A stretch of DNA of 64,000 nucleotides from Thermoplasmata archaeon (GTDB lineage Archaea; Thermoplasmatota; Thermoplasmata; Lutacidiplasmatales; UBA184). The notes beneath the pieces were generated by a model. The model did not search any database, was not told where the DNA came from, and saw only the letters and a program-made list of their open reading frames with translations. Shown one piece after another: positions 16,399 to 22,916 of this stretch; within the stretch, counting starts at the first letter, position 1; each line of letters starts with the position of its first letter. The stretch is from the NCBI GenBank assembly GCA_022750195.1, contig JAKIWE010000001.1, positions 308,672-372,671 on the forward strand, read 5' to 3'. A program made the translations under genes and the position numbers.

Positions 16399-16834
16399 TT
16401 GGATCCGTGTCCGCGGGATCGGACGGGAGCGGTTCGCCGCCTACGTCGCCGAGTTCCTCGGCAGCGTCGGCTTCCGCGTCGAGCGGGTCGAGTCGGCCGA
16501 GCCGTCCGAGAGCCGCGTCCGGGCCCACCTCACACGCCTGAACCCGGCGATCCCCACAAGCGGGGGCGAGCTCGCGTTCCGCGTCTACCCCACGAGCGGC
16601 GGAGCCGCCGCCGAATGGCAGCTTCCCGCCGCGGTCAGCGACGCGGAGCGGTCGCGGATGGACCGGTTCGCGCGCGAGCTCCTCGCCCACCTCGAGCGAT
16701 CCGTTTTGACCGAGAGCCACGGGACCGCGAAGGTCTCTCGGATCCCGGGAAGCCGACTCCCCTGGGAGACGGTGGCGGCGATCGACGCACCCGCGCGCTC
16801 GAACGCCGGTGGTCCTCGGGGCGTATCGTTATAA
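16385..16834 (+). CDS. Conserved-looking hypothetical protein
   Basis: 149 residues overlapping the methyltransferase end by 14 bases. Not recognised. Seen: an alpha/beta pattern with an amphipathic N-terminal helix (RERFAAYVAEFLGSVGFRVE), a likely beta strand ELAFRVYP, and a helix RSRMDRFARELLAHLERSV. No membrane segment, metal motif or nucleotide motif. Position in a translation/secretion operon between an RNA methyltransferase and eL15 suggests a housekeeping role, which is inference. The promoter box of eL15 lies in its last codons. Confidence 0.65.
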   Translation: MAPHDWIRVRGIGRERFAAYVAEFLGSVGFRVERVESAEPSESRVRAHLTRLNPAIPTSGGELAFRVYPTSGGAAAEWQLPAAVSDAERSRMDRFARELLAHLERSVLTESHGTAKVSRIPGSRLPWETVAAIDAPARSNAGGPRGVSL

Positions 16835-16835
16835 T
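16828..16835 (+). promoter_or_regulatory. TATA box of eL15
   Basis: GTTATAAT, centred about 31 bases before the ATG at 16863 and lying within the end of the upstream gene. It implies an independent, nearly leaderless transcript for eL15. Confidence 0.55.
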
Positions 16836-16862
16836 GGGAGCCCGGGTCGGCGCCGCGCCTCC

Positions 16863-17477
16863 ATGACCGCCTCCGCCTACCGGTACATCGGCCGTTCGTT
16901 CCGGCTGACGCAGGGGGAGGAGGGCGCCGCCCTTCGCCACGAACGGCTCCTTCTCTGGCGCCAGCAGCCCACTGTGACCCGGCTCGAGCGCCCGACGCGA
17001 CTCGACCGCGCTCGCGCCGTCGGCTGGCGCGCGAAGGGAGGGTTCGTCCTCGTCCGGGTCCGTACCCGACGCGGGGGCCAGCGGAAGCGGGCGATCATCG
17101 CCGGCCGGCGCCCGAAGCACAAGGGTATCCTGCGCATGACGCTCCAGAAGAGCATCCAACGGATCTCGGAGGAGCGGGCCCAGAAGCACTACCCGAACCT
17201 CGAAGTGCTGAACTCCTACTGGGTCGGGGAGGACGGGAAGCAGAAGTTCTTCGAGGTGATCCTGGTCGACCCGGTCCACCCAGAGATCGTGAGCGATCCG
17301 CGCCTGAACTGGATCACGGACCCGACCCACAAGGGCCGTGTCTTCCGGGGCTTGACGCGCGCCGGCAAGGAAGGTCGCGGGCTCCGCTGGAGCGGCAAGG
17401 GCACGGAGAGGTTCCGCCCCTCCCGCGCCCGCAACCGGCGACCGTACCGGCGCACGCAGCGCAAAGTGATCCCGTAA
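16863..17477 (+). CDS. rpl15e: Ribosomal protein eL15
   Basis: 204 residues, normal length for large-subunit protein eL15. Seen: SAYRYIGRSF near the N-terminus, the conserved tail-binding pattern RARAVGWRAKGGFVLVRVRT, RRPKHKGILR, the central YPNLEVLNSYWVGEDGKQKF segment, VDPVHPEI, and a very basic C-terminus (NRRPYRRTQRK). ATG at 16863 was chosen because of the TATA box at 16828; frames further upstream give non-homologous residues. Confidence 0.95.
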   Translation: MTASAYRYIGRSFRLTQGEEGAALRHERLLLWRQQPTVTRLERPTRLDRARAVGWRAKGGFVLVRVRTRRGGQRKRAIIAGRRPKHKGILRMTLQKSIQRISEERAQKHYPNLEVLNSYWVGEDGKQKFFEVILVDPVHPEIVSDPRLNWITDPTHKGRVFRGLTRAGKEGRGLRWSGKGTERFRPSRARNRRPYRRTQRKVIP

Positions 17478-17496
17478 GGTCTCGCCGCGCCAGGCC

Positions 17497-17976
17497 TCAG
17501 ACGCCCGGTCGCGGCGGCGTGGCACCGAGCGCGCCCGGCCCGGCCAGGAAGTGGTCGAGGGGCGCGCCTTCCCGCTCCGCGGTCCGTCGCGCCCAGCCGG
17601 CGAGCCCCTCTACGTGCGCCACCTCGCCCCGAAGCACACGGGCGAGCCGCCGACGGAAGTCGAGGTCGAAGGTCAGTCGCTCGGCCTCGAGGAACTCACG
17701 GAGCTTCTGGGCCAAGTGCCCGCCCTCGGTGTCCCAGTCGGTGAGGACGACGACGTGGGTCCCGGGCCGGGCGAGCGATTGCGAGACGTGCGCGAGCGAG
17801 CGGCCGTCGTGCAGCAGGACGATGTGGCCCTCGATTCCCAGCCGCCGCAGCGATCGTCGGTCGCGCTCGCCTTCGACGACGATGACCGTGCCCGGTCGTC
17901 CGCTCTCGGAGAGGAACGGCAGCCAGAGCTCGAGGAACTCCTCCCACTGCTGGCGTCGTGGGTCGACATCGTCCAT
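17497..17976 (-). CDS. Small Toprim-domain protein (UPF0292-like)
   Basis: 159 residues from ATG at 17976. Toprim domain (primase/topoisomerase/nuclease fold). Seen: TVIVVEGERDRRSL near residue 30 with the catalytic Glu, and VVLTDWDTEGGHLAQKL near 72 with the DxD metal pair. Standalone archaeal Toprim proteins of this size have roles in RNA or DNA processing that are mostly unassigned; 5S-maturase-like function is a possibility only. Divergent from the GINS gene, which suggests a replication-linked neighbourhood. The open frame runs upstream to 18057 but MDDVDP at 17976 is the more natural start. Confidence 0.75.
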   Translation of the reverse strand: MDDVDPRRQQWEEFLELWLPFLSESGRPGTVIVVEGERDRRSLRRLGIEGHIVLLHDGRSLAHVSQSLARPGTHVVVLTDWDTEGGHLAQKLREFLEAERLTFDLDFRRRLARVLRGEVAHVEGLAGWARRTAEREGAPLDHFLAGPGALGATPPRPGV

Positions 17977-18070
17977 GGTCGTCGGCGCGCCGTGCCCGGC
18001 GGCGCACCGCCCGCCACGGCCGATAAGGGCTAAAGCCTGAGTCCCCTCGTCCGACACCGCGGACCGGGCG

Positions 18071-18715
18071 ATGGCCGACCACTACACCCAGCTCCTCGAG
18101 TGGCGACGCGTGGAGACGACGTCGCGCGGGCTCGCGAAGCTGCCCCACGATTTCTACGGGGCGACCCGGGCGTACCTGGGCGAGGCCCGCTCGACCTTCG
18201 AGCGCGAGCTTCGCGAGAATCCCGCAGGACGGAAGGGCGACCTCGCCCGGCAGACCTACCACCGCGCCTCCCAGATCGCCCGCGACGTGGTCGAGTCGCG
18301 CATGACGAAGATCCTCTCCTTCAGCTTCCAGGCCGCGGTCGGCGGCGCGCGCGAGGTGGCGAACCTCCTCCCGGAAGAGAAGCGACTGTTCGAGGAAGTG
18401 ACGCGGACTCTCGGCGCCCACCGCGCCGCCGTAGCCCCATTCCTCGAAGCGACGGTTCCAGCCCCTGCCGCTCCAGCTCCGCCGCCTCGTGCCACCGCCG
18501 TCGAGGCGGTGCCCTCACCCGAACCCAAGGGGGCCGCGGGAGCGACGATCTTCGTTCGGATCCTGAAGGACCAACGGCCGATCGATACGGGAAGCGAGAC
18601 GCTGGACCTGCGCAAGGACGACGTGCTGTCGCTGCCCGAACGGACCGCTCAGATCCTCATTCACGCCCACCTGGCGGAACGGGTCGGACCGGACAACCGC
18701 CGCTCCACGACCTAG
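18071..18715 (+). CDS. gins51: GINS replication complex subunit (Gins51 type)
   Basis: 214 residues. GINS bridges MCM helicase, polymerase and GAN/Cdc45 at archaeal replication forks. Seen: an alpha-helical A domain (residues 1-~125, including RQTYHRASQIARDVVESR), a Pro/Ala linker (~132-158), and a small beta B domain at the C-terminus with IFVRILKDQ and RKDDVLSLPERTAQILIHAH, the signature of archaeal GINS. A domain before B domain is the Gins51/15 order. Divergent from the Toprim gene. Confidence 0.8.
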   Translation: MADHYTQLLEWRRVETTSRGLAKLPHDFYGATRAYLGEARSTFERELRENPAGRKGDLARQTYHRASQIARDVVESRMTKILSFSFQAAVGGAREVANLLPEEKRLFEEVTRTLGAHRAAVAPFLEATVPAPAAPAPPPRATAVEAVPSPEPKGAAGATIFVRILKDQRPIDTGSETLDLRKDDVLSLPERTAQILIHAHLAERVGPDNRRSTT

Positions 18716-18718
18716 GCG

Positions 18719-19858
18719 TCACGCCCGGAGCGGGCCGCGTTCTGGGGGATGAAGCTCCCAGGCCCAGAACTGCTCGAACCCGAAGAGCAGCTGCTTCGAT
18801 GCGAGGTGAAGCCGAACCTTCTCCTCCTCGGACTCGGCGTTCGAAGTCGCGTCGAGCTTCGCACCCTCGAGCCCCCAGTCGACCAGCGCCTCCCGCTGGG
18901 GACGGAACGACCTCTCGACCAGCCCCGCCTGCTTCGCGGCCGCTCGGAGACGGCTGAAGTTGACGAAGACCGACTGGTCCGCCGTCGCGAGGGCCGCGAG
19001 CGGATCGTCGACCACGCGATGGTCGGCGAAGGCGGTCCATGTCCCACGTGGGCGGGTGCGCACGAGTTCGGTCTCCTCGGCCCCGAAGTCGACGAAGAGG
19101 GCGCTCCCGTCTCCGAGATGGTCGGAGACCTCGCGGACGAGCGCCTCGGCGACGGTGTTCAGTTCCAGGATCGTCCCCTCCTCGGCCGACGCGGGAAGCG
19201 CGGAGGTAGGCACCCGCGGAGTTCGGGGATCAGCGACCGGCACGAGCGAATCGCCAGCCAGGCGTACGCCGAGCTCCTCCCAGCCCTCGCTGCGCCGGCG
19301 GAACCGGCGGAACGGCAGAGCATCGAGGAGCTCGTTCGAGAACACGAGGCCCCGGATCGGCCCCAGGTTTCCCAGGGACGACGTCGCCTCGACCCTCACC
19401 ACGCCTCGGGGTGCCTCGGCCCGCACGCGCGCTAGCGCGACCTCCCGAAGCGACGCCGAGCGATCGATGAGGTAGTACGGCCAACCGCTCGGGGCCCCGA
19501 GCCCTTCGAGCGCCGCGGCAACGTCCCGGGCGAGCGTGCCGTCCCCCGGCCCAAGTTCCGCGACGACGAAGTCGTCCGGGCGGCCGAGGCGATCGAACTC
19601 CGCTAGGATCCGACGGGCCAGCGCCGAGCCGAACATCGGGTCGACCTGCGGGGCGGTGTAGAAGTCCCCCTCCGGTCCCAGCGGCGAAGGGGCGGAGGCG
19701 TAGTAGCCGCCCTGAGGGTCGTACAGGACGGCGTCGATCAGCACGTCGAACGGCAGGAACCGGCCCGGCTCGGCGCGACGCGCGAGCTGATCGACCAGCC
19801 ACGGGGGGATCGCGACCGCCGACCCGAGGTCGCTCGCCTCGGAAGCTCCAGCGTCCAT
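18719..19858 (-). CDS. MidA/NDUFAF7-like SAM-dependent methyltransferase
   Basis: 379 residues from ATG at 19858. COG1565 (DUF185) family; mitochondrial NDUFAF7 methylates an arginine of complex I NDUFS2. Seen: GRFLPFDVLIDAVLYDPQGG and YYASAPSPLGPEGDFYTAPQ near residues 30-65, SAM motif I VAELGPGDGTLARDV near 95, NELLDALPFRR near 165 and FVDFGAEETEL near 260. Target in archaea unknown; the mitochondrial parallel makes a complex I-like enzyme one option. It is downstream of the PAC2 gene by 35 bases. The longer open frame to 20755 is out of frame with, and overlaps, the PAC2 gene. Confidence 0.82.
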   Translation of the reverse strand: MDAGASEASDLGSAVAIPPWLVDQLARRAEPGRFLPFDVLIDAVLYDPQGGYYASAPSPLGPEGDFYTAPQVDPMFGSALARRILAEFDRLGRPDDFVVAELGPGDGTLARDVAAALEGLGAPSGWPYYLIDRSASLREVALARVRAEAPRGVVRVEATSSLGNLGPIRGLVFSNELLDALPFRRFRRRSEGWEELGVRLAGDSLVPVADPRTPRVPTSALPASAEEGTILELNTVAEALVREVSDHLGDGSALFVDFGAEETELVRTRPRGTWTAFADHRVVDDPLAALATADQSVFVNFSRLRAAAKQAGLVERSFRPQREALVDWGLEGAKLDATSNAESEEEKVRLHLASKQLLFGFEQFWAWELHPPERGPLRA

Positions 19859-19893
19859 CGGGGCGCCCCCGAGGTCCGGTCGCAGCCGTCCGC

Positions 19894-20670
19894 TCAGCCG
19901 ATGTAGCCGAGGTCGTCGCGGCGCTCGCCGGTCGGAGTGTCGGAGCTTCGGGACTCCGCCTCGTGGATCTTCTGGGCGATCCGGTCGATCTCCTTCGCCT
20001 TCGCCTCGAGGTCGGAGAAGTCGACCTGCAGGTCGAGCACTTGGGTGACGACCTTGAGCACCGCCTCCGCGCTCCGAGGGTCGACGAAGTAGCCGCTCGT
20101 CTCGCCCATGAGGCAGACCCCCTCCATCCCGAAGGTCCGACCCAGCCCGAGGAACAGGCCGCTCGCCCCGATCAGTCCGCCGCCGGGGTCGGTCCGCGAG
20201 AAGACCACGCCGTGCTTCTTCAGCAGCTCGACCCGCTCCATGGAGGTCGCGGCCCCGAGGACCTTCGGGGTCTCCACGACATGCCCCTGGGCGAAGCCCG
20301 CGAGCGTGTAGAGCTCCTTGACGCCGTAGCCGTGGACCAGCTCGAGGACCCGGTGCGTCAGCTCGTACTGGCCCTCGGGCGAGATCCCCTGGTAGTCGCC
20401 GCCGAGGATCAGCAGGTCGCGCTGCTTCGGCCCCTTGCCCTTGGCGTAGTAGAGCTCGTGCGCCACGAGCCGGACGATCCCCTCCTCGTTGACGTAAACC
20501 TGCGGAGGGAGGAACTTCGAGTAGATGGTCGCCAGCAGCTTCGCCTGGAGCTTCTCCCGCAGGTAGTCTGCGGCAAGCTTGCCGACGTTGCCGACCCCGG
20601 GGAGGCCCTCGACGAAGACCGGGTCGTTCAGCTGGACCTTCTCGGTGAGGCGTATGACCACGTCCTCCAT
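19894..20670 (-). CDS. PAC2-family proteasome assembly chaperone (PbaB-like)
   Basis: 258 residues. Homologues act as chaperones in assembly of the 20S proteasome alpha ring. Seen: VFVEGLPGVGNVGKLAADYL near residues 18-37, LILGGDYQGISPEGQYEL near 88, LAGFAQGHVVETPKVLGA near 125, and GLIGASGLFLGLGRTFGMEG near 165, all family hallmarks. The C-terminus is helical and charged. A GATTATCTG box (20704-20712, minus strand) lies ~37 bases upstream, separating it from the KaiC-like operon. No proteasome subunit lies in the window. Confidence 0.85.
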   Translation of the reverse strand: MEDVVIRLTEKVQLNDPVFVEGLPGVGNVGKLAADYLREKLQAKLLATIYSKFLPPQVYVNEEGIVRLVAHELYYAKGKGPKQRDLLILGGDYQGISPEGQYELTHRVLELVHGYGVKELYTLAGFAQGHVVETPKVLGAATSMERVELLKKHGVVFSRTDPGGGLIGASGLFLGLGRTFGMEGVCLMGETSGYFVDPRSAEAVLKVVTQVLDLQVDFSDLEAKAKEIDRIAQKIHEAESRSSDTPTGERRDDLGYIG

Positions 20671-20717
20671 TTCGCTGTCCTTCCGGCGATGGAGCCGGGG
20701 CGGCAGATAATCCCTCG

Positions 20718-21494
20718 CTAGGAGCTCTTTCCCTTCGTGGCCTCAGCACCACCATCGGGGCCGAGCGCGGCGAGTCCGTCGGGACCGACGGTGAGCCGAG
20801 TGTACCGGGTGCGCTCCGGGTGGTTGCGGACCTTCTCGACGATCAGCGCCAGCGCCGCCGTGTCGCTCTTCGGCTCCGCGGTGACGCGCAGCACGAGGTC
20901 CGCGAGGTCCTCGAAGGCGCCCCCCGTCCGACGGTCGTGGATCTCGGGTCGGAGCACGAGGCACGCGCATCCGCCCAGGGTCTGCGCGCGGTACCGGATC
21001 TGCCGGGCGAGGTTCACCACTTCCGCCGCCGGCAACACGTCCAGGAGGAAGTCGACGGAGTCGACGACGAGTCGGAAGCGCCCATCGAGCGCGGCGAGGT
21101 CGCCGATCAGCCGCCGGGTGAGCTCGAACGAGCGGGTCACGAGAGGGGACTCGACCGGCGAGGCAAGCTCGGCGAGCGTGAGGCCACGTTCCCGGACCCG
21201 GGCGATCGCTAGTTCGCGGGCGAGAACCTGGTCGTAGTACTCCCCGGCGAGGTTGCGCACCTGAATCCCGGAGGCGTCCCAACCGAAATCGTGGAAGGCG
21301 CGCTCGACGTCGCTGACGCGCTCGTGGGTCGTGTAGTAGAGGACCGGGACACGGCCGATCCCATGACGCGCGAACTGCTTGGCGAGCAGGTGGGTCCCCG
21401 AGCCACCCGTGACGAGGGCCACCCAGCCACTCGCGAGGTAGGCGGAGAGCGGTTCGTCGATCTCGGGGATGTTGAAGATCGGGTCGGTCGGCAT
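20718..21494 (-). CDS. KaiC-like RecA-fold protein lacking a Walker A lysine
   Basis: 258 residues. Third gene of the KaiC-like operon. Seen: where KaiC has GSGKT the sequence reads VTGGSGTHLLAKQFARHG, keeping the LLAxQF helix but losing Lys and Thr of Walker A. Later YYTTHERVSDVERAFHDFGW matches the KaiC strand-helix after the P-loop, and LVVDSVDFLLDV near residue 145 is a Walker B-like strand. ATP hydrolysis is unlikely; nucleotide-independent partner or regulatory role is inference. Starts seven bases after the preceding stop. Confidence 0.75.
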   Translation of the reverse strand: MPTDPIFNIPEIDEPLSAYLASGWVALVTGGSGTHLLAKQFARHGIGRVPVLYYTTHERVSDVERAFHDFGWDASGIQVRNLAGEYYDQVLARELAIARVRERGLTLAELASPVESPLVTRSFELTRRLIGDLAALDGRFRLVVDSVDFLLDVLPAAEVVNLARQIRYRAQTLGGCACLVLRPEIHDRRTGGAFEDLADLVLRVTAEPKSDTAALALIVEKVRNHPERTRYTRLTVGPDGLAALGPDGGAEATKGKSS

Positions 21495-21501
21495 ACGCGC
21501 T

Positions 21502-22080
21502 CTAGTTCGAGCTCACGTCGATCGTCTCGTCGACGACCAGCGAGAGCATCTGGTCGAGGTCGGGGTTCGTCTCGTCGTAGACGGCGAGCAGGACCGTGAG
21601 GACCTGTCGGCTCTTCAGATTGTTGAGCAGGATGTGGAAGAACTCCGAGAGGAGGTCCGGCGGGTTGTGGATCGCGAGCGTGTTGACCGAGTCGACGACC
21701 ACGATGGTGCGGGGGTTCGGGTTCTTCCGCAACAGGTACTCGACGCGGAGCATGATGTTCTCGAGCATCCGCGGGCTCTCGACGTACGTCGCGTTGGGGA
21801 GCGGGTCGCGGTAGTTCATCATCGTGTGCGAGATCGCGTCCACGAACGCCAGCCGATCCGCCGGCACGTCGAGCGCCTGGGCGAGCGACCAGACCAGCGA
21901 GGCGGGGTTCGTCACGGAGACGAAGATCGTCTGGCCCTGCGTCTCCATCCCGACCTCGCGGAGCGTGGCGTTCAACGCTGCGAAGTAGTGGTCGGCGTAC
22001 GACTCCGGTCGGAGCCGGAGCGCGACGGCCGACCCTCCCGCCATCGCCCGCAGTCGGTCGGCGATGGCCGTGCTCGCCAC
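21502..22080 (-). CDS. KaiC-like RecA-fold protein without P-loop
   Basis: 192 residues from GTG 22080, three bases after the stop of the active KaiC-like gene. Seen: no recognisable Walker A (the corresponding region is GGSAVALRLRPESYADHYF), a KaiC-like FVSVTNPASLVWSLAQAL segment near 52, a strand RLAFVDAIS, and Walker B-like RTIVVVDSVNTLAIHN near 125 followed by a helix ending LLSEFFHILLNNLKS. Shorter than its neighbours. Probably a degenerate paralogue that pairs with the other two proteins; this is inference from operon structure. Confidence 0.7.
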   Translation of the reverse strand: MASTAIADRLRAMAGGSAVALRLRPESYADHYFAALNATLREVGMETQGQTIFVSVTNPASLVWSLAQALDVPADRLAFVDAISHTMMNYRDPLPNATYVESPRMLENIMLRVEYLLRKNPNPRTIVVVDSVNTLAIHNPPDLLSEFFHILLNNLKSRQVLTVLLAVYDETNPDLDQMLSLVVDETIDVSSN

Positions 22081-22083
22081 GGG

Positions 22084-22863
22084 TTAGCGCTCCTCCGACC
22101 GGCCGCCCTTGAGGTGGGGGGCCATCAGCAAGCCGATCGGGGTGAGTTCGATCACATACTGCGCACGCGAGTGCGGCGTCCCGCGCATCTTGACGACCTG
22201 AAGGACGCGGAGGATGTCGCCCTGGCGCCGCGTGTTCCCGAGCAGGATGACCCCGTCGACGATCGCCTCTTCGACGCCGTGCGGAGAGAGCGGGCCGGGC
22301 GTCTGGCCGATCTCGCTCACCAGAAGGCTGGTGCAGCCGCTCCGATTCAACACCTGGCTCAACTTCAACACGAAATCGCGGACCCGTTCGGGCTGCCGGA
22401 TCCGATAGAGGATGGAGGTCAGGGAATCCACCACCACCCGGGTCGCTCCGGTCTCCTTCGCGAGGCTCTCGATGGTGCGGACGAAGACGTCGATGTCGTC
22501 CGACGTCAGTTCGTCGCGGTTCAGGCCTAGTTTCTCGTACAGAATGGGAACATCGACGAAGACGATCTTCCCCTCCTTCACCAACTCCTGCCGGAAGAAC
22601 TCGAACGTCGAAAGGTTCTGTACGAGACGCGTGGAGGCCTCCGTCACCGAGAGGAACAGTCCTTTCTCACCCACTTCCGCGCCCCGAACGAGGAACTCGA
22701 GCGAGAGCGTCGTCTTGCCGGTGCCGACATTGCCGGCGACGAGGACGGTATTGCCCTTGGGAAAGCCACCGCTCAGGATGTTGTCCAGGCCTTCGATGCC
22801 GGTGCGGCAGCGCTCGAGGGCACCTGCGAACGCGCCCGAGATCCCACCGGGTGTCGCGTTCAA
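22084..22863 (-). CDS. KaiC/RadA-like ATPase with intact Walker motifs
   Basis: 259 residues; the only catalytically complete member of the three-gene KaiC-like operon. Seen: RTGIEGLDNILSGGFPKG, Walker A GNVGTGKTTLS near residue 45, LSVTEASTRLVQNL, Walker B RVVVDSLTSILYRIR near 145, and LVSEIGQTPG near 178, the usual single KaiC domain. Such archaeal ATPases are tied to signalling or motility but no partner kinase is visible. Start TTG at 22863 is tentative; a GTTAAGG box (22888-22894) sits ~28 bases upstream. Follows the HerA-like gene by 53 bases. Confidence 0.85.
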   Translation of the reverse strand: MNATPGGISGAFAGALERCRTGIEGLDNILSGGFPKGNTVLVAGNVGTGKTTLSLEFLVRGAEVGEKGLFLSVTEASTRLVQNLSTFEFFRQELVKEGKIVFVDVPILYEKLGLNRDELTSDDIDVFVRTIESLAKETGATRVVVDSLTSILYRIRQPERVRDFVLKLSQVLNRSGCTSLLVSEIGQTPGPLSPHGVEEAIVDGVILLGNTRRQGDILRVLQVVKMRGTPHSRAQYVIELTPIGLLMAPHLKGGRSEER

Positions 22864-22916
22864 TGGACTGTTCTAGCGGGCCCCTTGCCTTAACTCCTTC
22901 CCGAGGAAGGCACGGG

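Noticed and set aside
18719-20755. Single 678-residue frame covering the methyltransferase and the PAC2 region
   Set aside because: Its first ~299 residues are an out-of-frame shadow of the PAC2 gene; homology starts only at MDAGAS (19858).
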